DNA of 21,209 nucleotides from an uncultured Fibrobacter sp. (GCA_937891805.1 CALATK010000097.1:1-21209); one strand, 5' to 3'; counted from the first letter of the stretch, positions 1-7,093 are shown. Program-made: numbers and translations. Notes: generated by a model from the letters alone, not told the origin.

Positions 1-1305
1 CAGCTTCATTTCCGCTCTGCCGCAAGGTTTCTTGTCCATGATCTTCGGGATCGGGATATCAATATCCGTTGTGATCCTGTGATCATATCCCAGATACTCA
101 TCGACCGCTCCGAAGACCTGAAGGCCTCTATCCAGAGCCGCGCCGAACGCCTGGCCGACGGAATTGTACCGTTCAGCTTTATCGGATTCGGGCTCACGCT
201 CCTGTTTACGCGCAACATTACCAAGGCGGTCTCGATTCTGATGGTGGACTATTCCTGCGCCATCAAGCTTTCCACCCCGATTTCGGTGATTTCGGCACTC
301 CGCGAAGCGGCCGACCGCAACATGACCGTGAAGGGCGGCAAGTACCTAGAAGAATTTGCGCTTGCAGACACCATCGTTTTCGACAAGACGGGAACGCTCA
401 CCAAGGCGGAACCGAAACTCGAACGCGTGATTCCGTTCGGTAACCGCAGCGAAGAGGAAATTCTGCGCATCGCGGCCTGCATCGAAGAGCACTTTCCGCA
501 CAGCATGGCGCGCGCCATTGTGCGCGGGGCCGCCGAACGGGGAATCGACCACGAAGAAGAACACGCCGATGTCAAATACATCGTGGCGCATGGAATCGCG
601 ACGACTCTCGACGGTGAACGCGCCGTTATCGGCAGCAAGCATTTCGTCGTCGAAGACGAAAAAATTGCAGTGGGGGAGGCGGAACAGAAAAAGATTGACG
701 AACTCGCCGGAGCCGCATCCGTGATTTACCTTGCCATTGGCGGGAACCTTGCGGGCGTGCTTTGCATTAGCGATCCTCCGCGAGATGAAGCGGCAGAAGC
801 GATCCGTATGCTCCGTGAACGCGGAATCAAGCATGTGGCGATGATTACCGGCGATAGCCAGAAAGCCGCTGAACGTACGGCGCAACTTTTGGGCATCGAC
901 GCTTTCTTTGCGCAGGTGTTACCCGAAGACAAGCACCGCTATGTGGAACAGATGAAGGCCGAAGGCCGCCGCGTGATTATGGTGGGCGACGGAATCAACG
1001 ATGCTCCCGCATTGGCCGCCGCGAACGTGTCGGTCGCCATGAGCGATGCCAGCGACATTGCCCGCGAAACCGCCGACGTGACCCTCCGCAGCGAAGACCT
1101 GCGCGACCTCGCCGAACTACGCACGTTGAGTACGCAGCTCATGGACCGCATCCAGGCGAATTACCGCTTTATCGTCGCCTTCAACACGTCGCTCCTGGCC
1201 GCAGGTTTCTTCGGAATACTTGCCCCCTCAACCTCGGCTTTGCTGCACAACCTCTCGACCATGGCGATTTGCGCCAAGAGCATGACGCCGTTGAAGCGGG
1301 CGTAG
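1..1305 (+). CDS. Heavy-metal P-type (P1B-like) ATPase, 5' end missing
   Basis: C-terminal two thirds of an ATP-driven metal cation transporter of the inner membrane. The phosphorylation motif DKTGTLT has its Asp at base 382. An EEHFPHS motif stands where P1B pumps have HP, followed by MITGDS and the hinge GDGINDAPAL. The end, ALLHNLSTMAICAKSMTPL, is typical of the family. The membrane motif before the P-domain is YSCAIKLSTP rather than CPC, as in a divergent P1B group I remember from anaerobes, so the metal is unknown. The frame is open to base 1. A GTG at 79 could be called a start, but the actuator domain and early helices would be missing, so I treat the gene as truncated by the window. 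The first 26 codons do not resemble the family well (see findings). Neighbouring iron genes hint at a transition metal. Family is sure, substrate is not. Confidence 0.85.
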   Translation, partial: QLHFRSAARFLVHDLRDRDINIRCDPVIISQILIDRSEDLKASIQSRAERLADGIVPFSFIGFGLTLLFTRNITKAVSILMVDYSCAIKLSTPISVISALREAADRNMTVKGGKYLEEFALADTIVFDKTGTLTKAEPKLERVIPFGNRSEEEILRIAACIEEHFPHSMARAIVRGAAERGIDHEEEHADVKYIVAHGIATTLDGERAVIGSKHFVVEDEKIAVGEAEQKKIDELAGAASVIYLAIGGNLAGVLCISDPPRDEAAEAIRMLRERGIKHVAMITGDSQKAAERTAQLLGIDAFFAQVLPEDKHRYVEQMKAEGRRVIMVGDGINDAPALAAANVSVAMSDASDIARETADVTLRSEDLRDLAELRTLSTQLMDRIQANYRFIVAFNTSLLAAGFFGILAPSTSALLHNLSTMAICAKSMTPLKRA

Positions 1306-1337
1306 GGCCGCGACAATCAAAATCGGCCAAAATTATC

Positions 1338-1375
1338 AAAAAACGCCCCCGCTCAGAGCTACTTGAGCGGGGGCG
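1338..1375 (-). terminator. Strong hairpin with T-tract on the minus strand
   Basis: Perfect 12-bp stem (1344-1355 with 1364-1375; arm CGCCCCCGCTCA) and an 8-nt loop. Six A residues at 1338-1343 become a T-run on the minus strand, so the canonical intrinsic terminator points leftward. It lies just after the plus-strand ATPase gene, where it may also act without a U-run. No minus-strand gene that it would serve is apparent. Confidence 0.65.
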
Positions 1376-1482
1376 AAATCGTTCCCAAAGAGACACAAGG
1401 AGGGAATTGGATTTTTGCTTCAACCTGGCAGGCTCCATTCTAACCCTATGGCTACAATTAGAATTTGACCTGCCAATTCAAA

Positions 1483-1498
1483 GTTAGACAAATCTAAC
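1483..1498. promoter_or_regulatory. Metal-regulator operator, site a (TTAG-N6-CTAA)
   Basis: Perfect palindrome GTTAGA-CAAA-TCTAAC, the best copy of a motif found five times in the window. It lies about 130 bases upstream of the predicted -10 of the regulator/feoAB operon. By position and by the regulator downstream, it is probably a DtxR/MntR-type operator. That assignment is inference. Confidence 0.6.
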
Positions 1499-1548
1499 AA
1501 GAAAAACAAGGGTAAATCTGCGATTTTTAGTAAATTTTTGAATAAAAA

Positions 1549-1564
1549 GTTAGACCGCCCTAAA
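1549..1564. promoter_or_regulatory. Metal-regulator operator, site b (TTAG-N6-CTAA)
   Basis: GTTAG-N6-CTAAA, with the same half-sites and six-base spacing as site a but imperfect outer bases. It is upstream of the predicted -35 and could be an auxiliary site. Confidence 0.5.
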
Positions 1565-1586
1565 AAAGTATGCCTTTTTTAATAAT

Positions 1587-1602
1587 TTTAGCCTTGCCTA
1601 AT
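1587..1602. promoter_or_regulatory. Metal-regulator operator, site c, overlapping -35
   Basis: TTAG (1588-1591), CCTTGC, CTAA (1598-1601). The predicted -35 hexamer TTGCCT (1594-1599) lies inside the site, the expected layout for repression by occlusion. Confidence 0.6.
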
Positions 1603-1622
1603 TAGCCGAAAAGAACTATATT
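1594..1622 (+). promoter_or_regulatory. Sigma70-type promoter of the regulator-feoAB operon
   Basis: -35 TTGCCT (1594-1599), 17-base spacer, -10 TATATT (1617-1622). Predicted start is near 1629. The 378-base gap 1306-1683 otherwise holds the hairpin at 1338-1375 and the four operator copies. Confidence 0.6.
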
Positions 1623-1635
1623 AGCCCCGTCTAAT
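1620..1635. promoter_or_regulatory. Metal-regulator operator, site d, overlapping -10 and start
   Basis: ATTAG-CCCCGT-CTAAT with perfect 5-bp arms. It overlaps the end of the -10 and the predicted transcription start, so sites c and d bracket the core promoter. Confidence 0.6.
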
Positions 1636-1646
1636 GACGATTAGAC
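1629..1646 (+). promoter_or_regulatory. Hairpin at the predicted 5' end of the operon mRNA
   Basis: GTCTAAT-GACG-ATTAGAC, a perfect 7-bp stem beginning at the predicted transcription start. As RNA it would form a 5'-terminal stem-loop. As DNA it shares half-sites with operator d. Which role matters cannot be read from sequence. Confidence 0.4.
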
Positions 1647-1683
1647 AAAAAATCACCCGTATAATCCGAATCGGAGGCCTCGA

Positions 1684-2106
1684 ATGGATCATACAAAACT
1701 AAGCCAGAGTCTGGAAGACTACCTGGAAATGGTGCACATGTTGCGCCTTGCAAATGGAATCGCCCGCGTCAAGGACATTGCCGCAGCCCTTACGGTCAAG
1801 ATGCCGTCGGTAGCGAAGGCTATGATTGAACTCAAGAAGCTCGGGCTTGTGACACAGGAACCATACAGCGGAGTAGAGCTTACCGAAGAAGGTCAGCGCG
1901 TTGCCGCCATGATTCTGAACCGCCATATCCTTCTGAAGGGATTCCTGATTAAGCTGGGCGTTTCCGAAGCCATAGCCGACAAGGATGCCTGCTGCATGGA
2001 GCATATACTTTCGGCAGAAACTCTTGGAAAAATCGAAGACTTTATGAAACCGGCGGAGGCTGCGCCCTCGCCTAAAAAAACAAAGGCTGTCAAAAACAAA
2101 AAATAG
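1684..2106 (+). CDS. DtxR/MntR-family metal-dependent transcriptional regulator
   Basis: 140-residue DNA-binding metal sensor, probably a repressor of iron (or manganese) uptake genes. The winged helix spans about residues 8-70 and the dimerisation/metal domain about 75-122. It is MntR-sized, lacks the C-terminal SH3 domain of DtxR/IdeR, and ends in a Lys-rich tail. From remembered alignments, metal ligands would be D12, E15, H81, C103, E106 and H107: Asp/Glu at the first positions as in MntR, but Cys at the MntR E99 position as in DtxR. ATG at 1684 is chosen because GGAGG (1673-1677) lies six bases upstream. It is the first gene of an operon with feoA and feoB and sits behind four copies of its likely operator, so autoregulation is expected. 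Family is secure; Fe2+ rather than Mn2+ is inferred from feoAB. Confidence 0.9.
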   Translation: MDHTKLSQSLEDYLEMVHMLRLANGIARVKDIAAALTVKMPSVAKAMIELKKLGLVTQEPYSGVELTEEGQRVAAMILNRHILLKGFLIKLGVSEAIADKDACCMEHILSAETLGKIEDFMKPAEAAPSPKKTKAVKNKK

Positions 2107-2142
2107 GCTGGAAATCGCGGCTCATGCGGTATCCGGCCTTTT
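2105..2142 (+). terminator. Possible attenuator between regulator gene and feoA
   Basis: 8-bp stem with one G-U pair (2105-2112 with 2132-2139) and an inner CGC/GCG pair, followed by TTTT. It begins in the regulator's stop codon. It could let fewer transcripts continue into feoAB. The stem is interrupted and the T-run short. Confidence 0.35.
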
Positions 2143-2157
2143 ATACGAGGATAAAAT

Positions 2158-2442
2158 ATGAGCTGTAATTGTGGTTGCGGCGGCAAGTCGCAAACAAAGA
2201 AATGGAACACAGAGCCGCAGTTTTCGGACTTGAAACGCGGTGACAAGGTGGAAATCGTCGGCTATAACGAAGGCGATTCCCGTTACAAGTCGAAGCTTCT
2301 GTCCATGGGGTTAGTCCGTGGCGTTCAAATGGAAGTCTTGCAGGTGGCCCCCCTCGGCGATCCGATTGAAGTAAGCGTACTGTCTTACAGGCTCTCGCTC
2401 CGTAAAGAAGAAGCCAATGTTCTCAAGCTGAGGAGGGTATAA
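2158..2442 (+). CDS. feoA: FeoA, ferrous iron transport accessory protein
   Basis: 94-residue cytoplasmic SH3-like protein that works with FeoB in Fe2+ import. Typical FeoA features are LKRGDKVEIVGY, the LLSMGLVRGVQMEVLQVAPLGDPIEV core and the closing basic strand VLKLRRV. The N-terminus is unusual: MSCNCGCGG, a CxCxC cluster before the domain that could bind metal (inference). The start is supported by GAGG (2147-2150) seven bases upstream. The stop overlaps the feoB start by one base (TAATG), so translation of the two is probably coupled. Transcribed from the metal-regulated promoter at 1594-1622. Confidence 0.92.
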   Translation: MSCNCGCGGKSQTKKWNTEPQFSDLKRGDKVEIVGYNEGDSRYKSKLLSMGLVRGVQMEVLQVAPLGDPIEVSVLSYRLSLRKEEANVLKLRRV

Positions 2443-5402
2443 TGGCTGCCAGAAAACTTTTGACGATTGCTATTGCCGGTAACCCGAACTGCGGTAAGAC
2501 GGCTCTCTTTAACGCCCTTACGGGTGCACGCCAGCATGTGGGTAACTGGCCCGGCGTGACGGTCGAAAAGAAGGAAGGTTACTTTGAACTGGGCGACCGC
2601 CAGATTCGCCTGGTGGACCTTCCGGGTACTTACGCTTTGTTCGCAAATGCCGAAGACGAACGCGCTGCTGTCGACTACTTGCTCAGCCGCGAAGCGAGCC
2701 TCATCATCAACATCGTCGATGCGACGAACCTGGAACGCAACCTGTTCCTTACGAGCCAGCTTGCCGACATGAAGATTCCGATGGTGATTGCCGTCAATAT
2801 GATGGACATTGCCGAAAATCGCGGAATCCAGCTGGATCTCGACGAACTTTCTGATTTCTACGGCGTGCCGTGCATTCCGCTTTCTGCCGTGAGCGAAAAG
2901 AGCGTCACTAACTTTATTAGCCAGATGGGCCACGTGCTTGCTAGCCCGATGCCGCTCCCGAAGCAGATGGTTTACGGCGACAAGGTCGAAGAGGCCGTGA
3001 AAGTTTTGGAACCGAAGGTGGCACCGGTCGCAAAGCTTTTGGATGCGGAAGCTCGCTGGGTTTCGCTCATGTACTTGGGCAACCAGAAGAGCTATGCAGA
3101 CAAATTTGCTGAAGCGGGCGTAAAGCTCGACAAGGCCGAAGTCGTGAAGATTCTGGGCGAAGAGCCGGAATTTGCGATGGCCGAAAACCGCTATTCCATT
3201 TCGCATAGCGTGGCGGGCAAGGCGACTGTTTCTGTCCGCACGAAAAAGACATTCTCCGACAAACTGGATGCCGTTCTCTTGAACCGCTGGGCTGCACTCC
3301 CGATTTTCTTGGTCATCATGTATCTGGTGTTCTGGATTGCGGTCACCATCGGTTCTGCATTCATTGATTTCTTTGACGTGCTGTTCGGTGCGATTTTCGT
3401 GGATGGCCTCGGCTACCTGCTGGGCGATGTTCTCGGTTGCCCCTCCTTTGTCACAGCAATTCTCGCCGACGGTATCGGTGCCGGTATCCAGACTGTTTCG
3501 ACCTTCATCCCGGTCATCTTCTTCATGTTCCTGTGCCTTTCGTTCTTGGAAGACTCGGGTTACATGGCCCGCGCGGCTTTCGTTGCAGACCGTTTCATGA
3601 GATTCCTCGGGCTCCCCGGTCGTGCCTTCGTGCCGATGATGGTGGGCTTCGGTTGCGGCGTGCCGGGCATTATGGGCTCCCGCGTGCTGGAATCCAAGCG
3701 TGAACGTTTCCTCACCATCTTCTTGGTGCCGTTCATGAGCTGCGGCGCACGCCTCCCGGTGTATGCGCTGTTTGCGGCGGCATTCTTCGGCAAGATGGCG
3801 GGCACGGTCGTGTTCCTGCTTTACCTCGCCGGTGTGCTGTTCGCTATCGCTTACGGTTTGTTCCTGAAAAAGTCGCTTTTCCAAGGCCAGGCCAGCAACT
3901 TTGTGATGGAACTTCCGCCGTATCATTTGCCCAAGTTTAAGTCCCTGATGATTCACTGCTGGCAGCGCCTGCGTGACTACATCTGGCGCGCCGGTAAGGT
4001 GATTACGCTTGCCGTTGCAGTTCTTGGCTTCCTCAACAGCTTCGGCATTGTTGAGAAAATGTATGTCGATGTTGACGGCAAGACGACCGAAATCGTCCAG
4101 GCCGAAGACGGCTACCAGATGGTCAAGAAAAATGAAGCAGGCGAGGCTGAAAATGTTGCTCTCCCCGAAGGTTTCGTTGTTGACGAATCCAAGGTGGTGA
4201 AGTCAAACGAGTTCACCGCCGGTAACGGCGACTCCGAAAACAGCTTGCTTTCTACCATCGGTAAGGCGATTACGCCGGTGTTCGAACCGTTCGGTGTCGA
4301 AAAAGAAAACTGGCCCGCATCCGTGTCGCTGTTTACGGGCCTCTTGGCCAAGGAAGCCGTTATCGGTACCATGAACTCGCTCTATTCCATGGTGGGCGAG
4401 AATGAAGACGACAAGGTTGCGGAACCGGAAGGGGAAAGCCTTCCCCTCGCTCCTGCCGCTGACGCGGCATTCGCTACCCCTTCTAGCGGGGACACCCCGC
4501 AACGCCCCGAATCGGAACAAGTTGCAGCCGCTGATTCTGCCGCTGCGGATAGCGTGAAGGCGGATTCGACAGTCGCCGCTGTTGCTGACTCCGCTGCAAC
4601 TGATAGCGCTGTGGTTGCCGAAGCCGCTCCTGCCGAAGAAAAGGCCACGGAACCTGCTACAGAAGAAAAGCCGCTTATTGTGGGCATCGACGAATGCCCC
4701 GCCGAAGAAGAGGAAGAAGGTGGCGCTCCCGACATCAAGGGCGCTGTGCTCGAAGCCCTCGGCTCGATTCCTGCGAACCTCGCCGAAGTCTTCGGCTCGC
4801 TTACCGACCCGCTGGGAACCACCGGCGAATTGGAAGGCCAGGAAGCCGCCGAACTCAAGAAGGAAACTCTTGACAAGATTACCGACGCCAAGGTGCTGAC
4901 CTGCGAAGAATATGCAGCCATCGAAACCTTCGGCGAAGAAGAAGAGGACGAAAAGACTCGCGAAGCCGTGTTTGCCAAGCTCGCTGCCGCAGGTCTCGAA
5001 CTCTCCGAAGACGAAATGGGCGCTCTCGAAGAAGGCGACCTCTCCGAGACGATGGATATTTATGCGAACCTCCGCTCCTACTTCCACAACCCGGACAAGA
5101 ACGGTAACCCGGTGGATGGCTTTAACTGGCAGGTGTTCGCATTCCTCATCTTCATCCTGCTCTATGTGCCGTGCCTTGCCGCCATGGGTGTGGTTGCCCG
5201 CGAAATCGGCCTCGGCCTCGCAATCCTCATGGCGACGGTGCAGACGCTCCTTGCCTGGGCTGTGGCGGTACTCCTTTACCAGGTGCCTGTTGGTGGAAAC
5301 GTGACATGGATTGTCGCTGCCATCGTGGTGCTTGTGGGTACGGGAATCTTCCTCAAGCTCTTCGGCATGAAGGCCAATAAGGAAAAGAGATTCGAAGACT
5401 AA
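2442..5402 (+). CDS. feoB: FeoB, GTP-dependent ferrous iron transporter with large acidic insert
   Basis: Inner-membrane Fe2+ importer of 986 residues, about 200 longer than E. coli FeoB. The cytoplasmic G-domain has G1 GNPNCGKT (13-20), G3 DLPG (59-62) and G4 NMMD (119-122). Membrane helices start near residue 282. The two Gate regions carry GFGCGVPGIMGSR and SCGARLPVYA, and LLAKEAVIGTMNSLY follows near 635-649. Residues about 650-890 form an Ala/Glu/Asp/Ser-rich insert with ADS-type repeats and acidic runs (such as AEEEEEGG) before the last helices (IFILLYVPCLAAMG). A smaller extra segment lies near 540-590. AGGAGG (2431-2436) in the last codons of feoA serves this ATG. The insert may be partly repeat-derived (4430-4500). 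Function is secure; the insert's role and side of the membrane are unknown. Confidence 0.95.
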   Translation: MAARKLLTIAIAGNPNCGKTALFNALTGARQHVGNWPGVTVEKKEGYFELGDRQIRLVDLPGTYALFANAEDERAAVDYLLSREASLIINIVDATNLERNLFLTSQLADMKIPMVIAVNMMDIAENRGIQLDLDELSDFYGVPCIPLSAVSEKSVTNFISQMGHVLASPMPLPKQMVYGDKVEEAVKVLEPKVAPVAKLLDAEARWVSLMYLGNQKSYADKFAEAGVKLDKAEVVKILGEEPEFAMAENRYSISHSVAGKATVSVRTKKTFSDKLDAVLLNRWAALPIFLVIMYLVFWIAVTIGSAFIDFFDVLFGAIFVDGLGYLLGDVLGCPSFVTAILADGIGAGIQTVSTFIPVIFFMFLCLSFLEDSGYMARAAFVADRFMRFLGLPGRAFVPMMVGFGCGVPGIMGSRVLESKRERFLTIFLVPFMSCGARLPVYALFAAAFFGKMAGTVVFLLYLAGVLFAIAYGLFLKKSLFQGQASNFVMELPPYHLPKFKSLMIHCWQRLRDYIWRAGKVITLAVAVLGFLNSFGIVEKMYVDVDGKTTEIVQAEDGYQMVKKNEAGEAENVALPEGFVVDESKVVKSNEFTAGNGDSENSLLSTIGKAITPVFEPFGVEKENWPASVSLFTGLLAKEAVIGTMNSLYSMVGENEDDKVAEPEGESLPLAPAADAAFATPSSGDTPQRPESEQVAAADSAAADSVKADSTVAAVADSAATDSAVVAEAAPAEEKATEPATEEKPLIVGIDECPAEEEEEGGAPDIKGAVLEALGSIPANLAEVFGSLTDPLGTTGELEGQEAAELKKETLDKITDAKVLTCEEYAAIETFGEEEEDEKTREAVFAKLAAAGLELSEDEMGALEEGDLSETMDIYANLRSYFHNPDKNGNPVDGFNWQVFAFLIFILLYVPCLAAMGVVAREIGLGLAILMATVQTLLAWAVAVLLYQVPVGGNVTWIVAAIVVLVGTGIFLKLFGMKANKEKRFED
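4430..4500. repeat. Possible degenerate composite repeat inside feoB
   Basis: Two perfect hairpins within the low-complexity insert: AGGGGAA-AGCC-TTCCCCT (4430-4447) and GCGGGG-ACA-CCCCGC (4486-4500). ACCCCTTCT (4476-4484) precedes the second. The order (G-run/C-run hairpin, then ACCCCyTCT, then a GC hairpin, then CCCCGCAAyGCCCCG) resembles the intergenic composite repeats at 12299-12441 and 19432-19602 without their middle part. Homology is suggestive only. Confidence 0.35.
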
Positions 5403-5408
5403 GTTAAA

Positions 5409-5435
5409 TGGATCCCCGCCTGCGCGGGGATGACA
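5409..5435. repeat. Short palindromic repeat (TGTCAT...GGATCCA family), copy 1
   Basis: 27 bases ending in GGATGACA, with the 8-bp stem ATCCCCGC/GCGGGGAT (5412-5419 and 5424-5431) and a 4-base loop. It follows the feoB stop directly. Its reverse complement matches the copy inside bioW at 23 of 27 positions by my count. Confidence 0.75.
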
Positions 5436-5445
5436 ATGTCACTTC

Positions 5446-5480
5446 GGGCTGGTAGGCCCAAATCCTGCCAGCCCTTTATT
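5446..5480 (+). terminator. Intrinsic terminator of the feoAB operon
   Basis: 11-bp stem with one T-G pair (GGGCTGGTAGG at 5446-5456 with CCTGCCAGCCC at 5464-5474), 7-base loop, then TTTATT. It separates the feo operon from the porin gene. Confidence 0.75.
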
Positions 5481-5491
5481 AGAAAGTTTAA

Positions 5492-5518
5492 GTTAGACTA
5501 AACTAACAAGCCTATAAC
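5492..5518 (+). promoter_or_regulatory. Metal-regulator operator and -10 of the porin gene
   Basis: GTTAG-ACTAAA-CTAAC (5492-5507) is a fifth TTAG-N6-CTAA site, closest to site a. A -10-like TATAAC (5513-5518) follows at five bases. No good -35 is seen at 16-18 bases, so the promoter core is weakly supported. The site links this gene to the feo operon's control. Confidence 0.55.
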
Positions 5519-5549
5519 AAAACAAAAACAATCTCATAGGAGAATAACG

Positions 5550-7031
5550 ATGAAATCACGTTTATCGTCTAGTCTTTTGTGCGGTCTTGCCGCAGCATCC
5601 CTGCTTGCGTCACAGTCTTTTGCACAAGAAAGCACACCTGCGGCCCCCGAAGCTGCCGCTCCTGCTGCCGAGCAGCCTGCCGCACAGGAAACTCAGCCTG
5701 TTGCACAACCTGCTGAACAGCCGAAGGCCGATACTTCGACAGGCTCAGCAACCGAAACCGTCGCTGCCGAACAGACGGAAGCACCGGCTGCCGCCCAGGA
5801 ACAGCCCGCTGAGCAGACGGCAGCGGCACAGCCCGCCGAAGAACCCAAGGCAGAAGAAGCCAAGCCCGAGCAGCCTGCCGAACAGGCCGCAGTTCCTGCC
5901 GAGAACACCAACCCGGGCGAAGTGGCCAATGCCGCAGGAAACGCCCTCGACATGCTCAAGGCCAGCATGAACGAAGGCACCTCCGAAGCCAAGATGGAAG
6001 TCAAGTACGGTGGTGAAGTCGAGTTCGACGCCTACACGGGCGACGTGCTCAACGACGCTGACCTGAACCATTCCTACGCATCCACCTTCGACCTGAACTT
6101 TGAAATCCAGTTCAACGAAAAGTGGTCCGCCTTCGTAGGCCTCGAAGCCGATGACGAGACTACGGACCCTGCCGCCATCTATAACGGCGCTTACATCCAG
6201 TATCAGCCTGCAGAATTCTTTGCCGTCAAGGCCGGTGACCTGACTTATTCCGAAGGCGCGTTCAACGCCTACTACGATTACGACGATCCTGCCGACAATG
6301 CCGCGGGCATGAAGGAACACGACATCCGCGGTCTTGAAATCGACCTGGCCGGATTCATTCTCGGCTTTGGTTTTGGCCGTGGCGACAACGATTGGGCCGA
6401 CGACAACGGCGGCAAGGTCTACGACATTCACGCCGCCTACGAATTCGACTACGCCGGTCAGCACCTGCGCCCCTACGTAGACTACAAGAGCTACCAGCAA
6501 TCGCAGCATAACGAACTCCACGCCGGTGTAGAAGCCGGACTCAGCATCGGAGGATTCGCCTTCCGCGCCGTCTACGGCTTCCATGCCGACTACCTCATGG
6601 ACGATGGTGATGTGGTGGAAGGTCAGGATTGGACATCTACCGCCCACACCATCCTGGCTGAACCCACCTTTGAACTTGGCATGTTCGATATCAAGACGAC
6701 TGCATTCTATGCCTTTATCGACAGGGGCGATGCCGTCGAAGACGCCAGCGACTTGGACAACGGCGAAATTCCCGAATACTTCTTCGCCTATGCCGAGCCC
6801 GCTCTCAAACTTGCCGAGTTCATCAAGCTGGGTATCCCTGTAGAATACCACACCCATACGCTGGACGACGACGACGAAACCGCCGCCACCTTCGACGTGG
6901 GCGGACGCGTCTACATCACGCCGGTGGAGAACCTGGAAATCACCGCCTTCGGTATGGTGGACCTGGCTATCCAGGACAACGAGGACGACACCGCTCTCCG
7001 CTTCGGTGTGGAAACCGTGTTCAGCTTCTAG
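5550..7031 (+). CDS. Outer-membrane beta-barrel (porin-like) protein with A/E/Q/P-rich linker
   Basis: 493 residues. A signal peptide (MKSRLSSSLLCGLAAASLLA, cleavage probably after SQSFA) is followed by an Ala/Glu/Gln/Pro-rich low-complexity segment (about 26-118) and a domain of alternating aromatic/polar strands from about 145 to the C-terminal VFSF. A terminal Phe is the usual outer-membrane barrel signature. Loops are very rich in Asp and Glu, which would favour cations. AGGAGA (5538-5543) lies six bases before the ATG. The feo-type operator upstream makes a metal-responsive porin likely, perhaps admitting Fe2+ to the periplasm for FeoB (inference). I recognise no specific family. Bases 5734-5753 in the linker resemble a widespread repeat. 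It has its own terminator at 7065-7093. Confidence 0.8.
   Translation: MKSRLSSSLLCGLAAASLLASQSFAQESTPAAPEAAAPAAEQPAAQETQPVAQPAEQPKADTSTGSATETVAAEQTEAPAAAQEQPAEQTAAAQPAEEPKAEEAKPEQPAEQAAVPAENTNPGEVANAAGNALDMLKASMNEGTSEAKMEVKYGGEVEFDAYTGDVLNDADLNHSYASTFDLNFEIQFNEKWSAFVGLEADDETTDPAAIYNGAYIQYQPAEFFAVKAGDLTYSEGAFNAYYDYDDPADNAAGMKEHDIRGLEIDLAGFILGFGFGRGDNDWADDNGGKVYDIHAAYEFDYAGQHLRPYVDYKSYQQSQHNELHAGVEAGLSIGGFAFRAVYGFHADYLMDDGDVVEGQDWTSTAHTILAEPTFELGMFDIKTTAFYAFIDRGDAVEDASDLDNGEIPEYFFAYAEPALKLAEFIKLGIPVEYHTHTLDDDDETAATFDVGGRVYITPVENLEITAFGMVDLAIQDNEDDTALRFGVETVFSF
5734..5753. repeat. Repeat-like sequence in the porin linker
   Basis: CTTCGACAGGCTCAGCAACC, encoding roughly TSTGSAT (residues 62-68), resembles the intergenic repeat CTTCGAC-AGGCTCAG known from many bacteria. 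It is also related in parts to the reverse complement of the core at 12335-12377. It lies in a low-complexity coding segment, so convergence is possible. Confidence 0.35.
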
Positions 7032-7064
7032 TTCACAAATTCAGATTTTCCCAAAAACCAAGGG

Positions 7065-7093
7065 ACCGCGGCAATCGCTGCGGTTCTTTTTTT
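7065..7093 (+). terminator. Intrinsic terminator of the porin gene
   Basis: 8-bp stem with one G-T pair (ACCGCGGC-AATC-GCTGCGGT, 7065-7084) followed by TCTTTTTTT. It lies 33 bases after the stop, between convergent porin and bioW genes. Confidence 0.85.

Noticed and set aside
2385..3956. Long open frame on the minus strand (523 codons) opposite feoB
   Set aside because: It is antisense to a clear FeoB. The translation is His/Glu/Arg-rich with no domain, as expected of codon-bias shadows. The same holds for minus-strand frames at 4203-5087 and 5745-6857.
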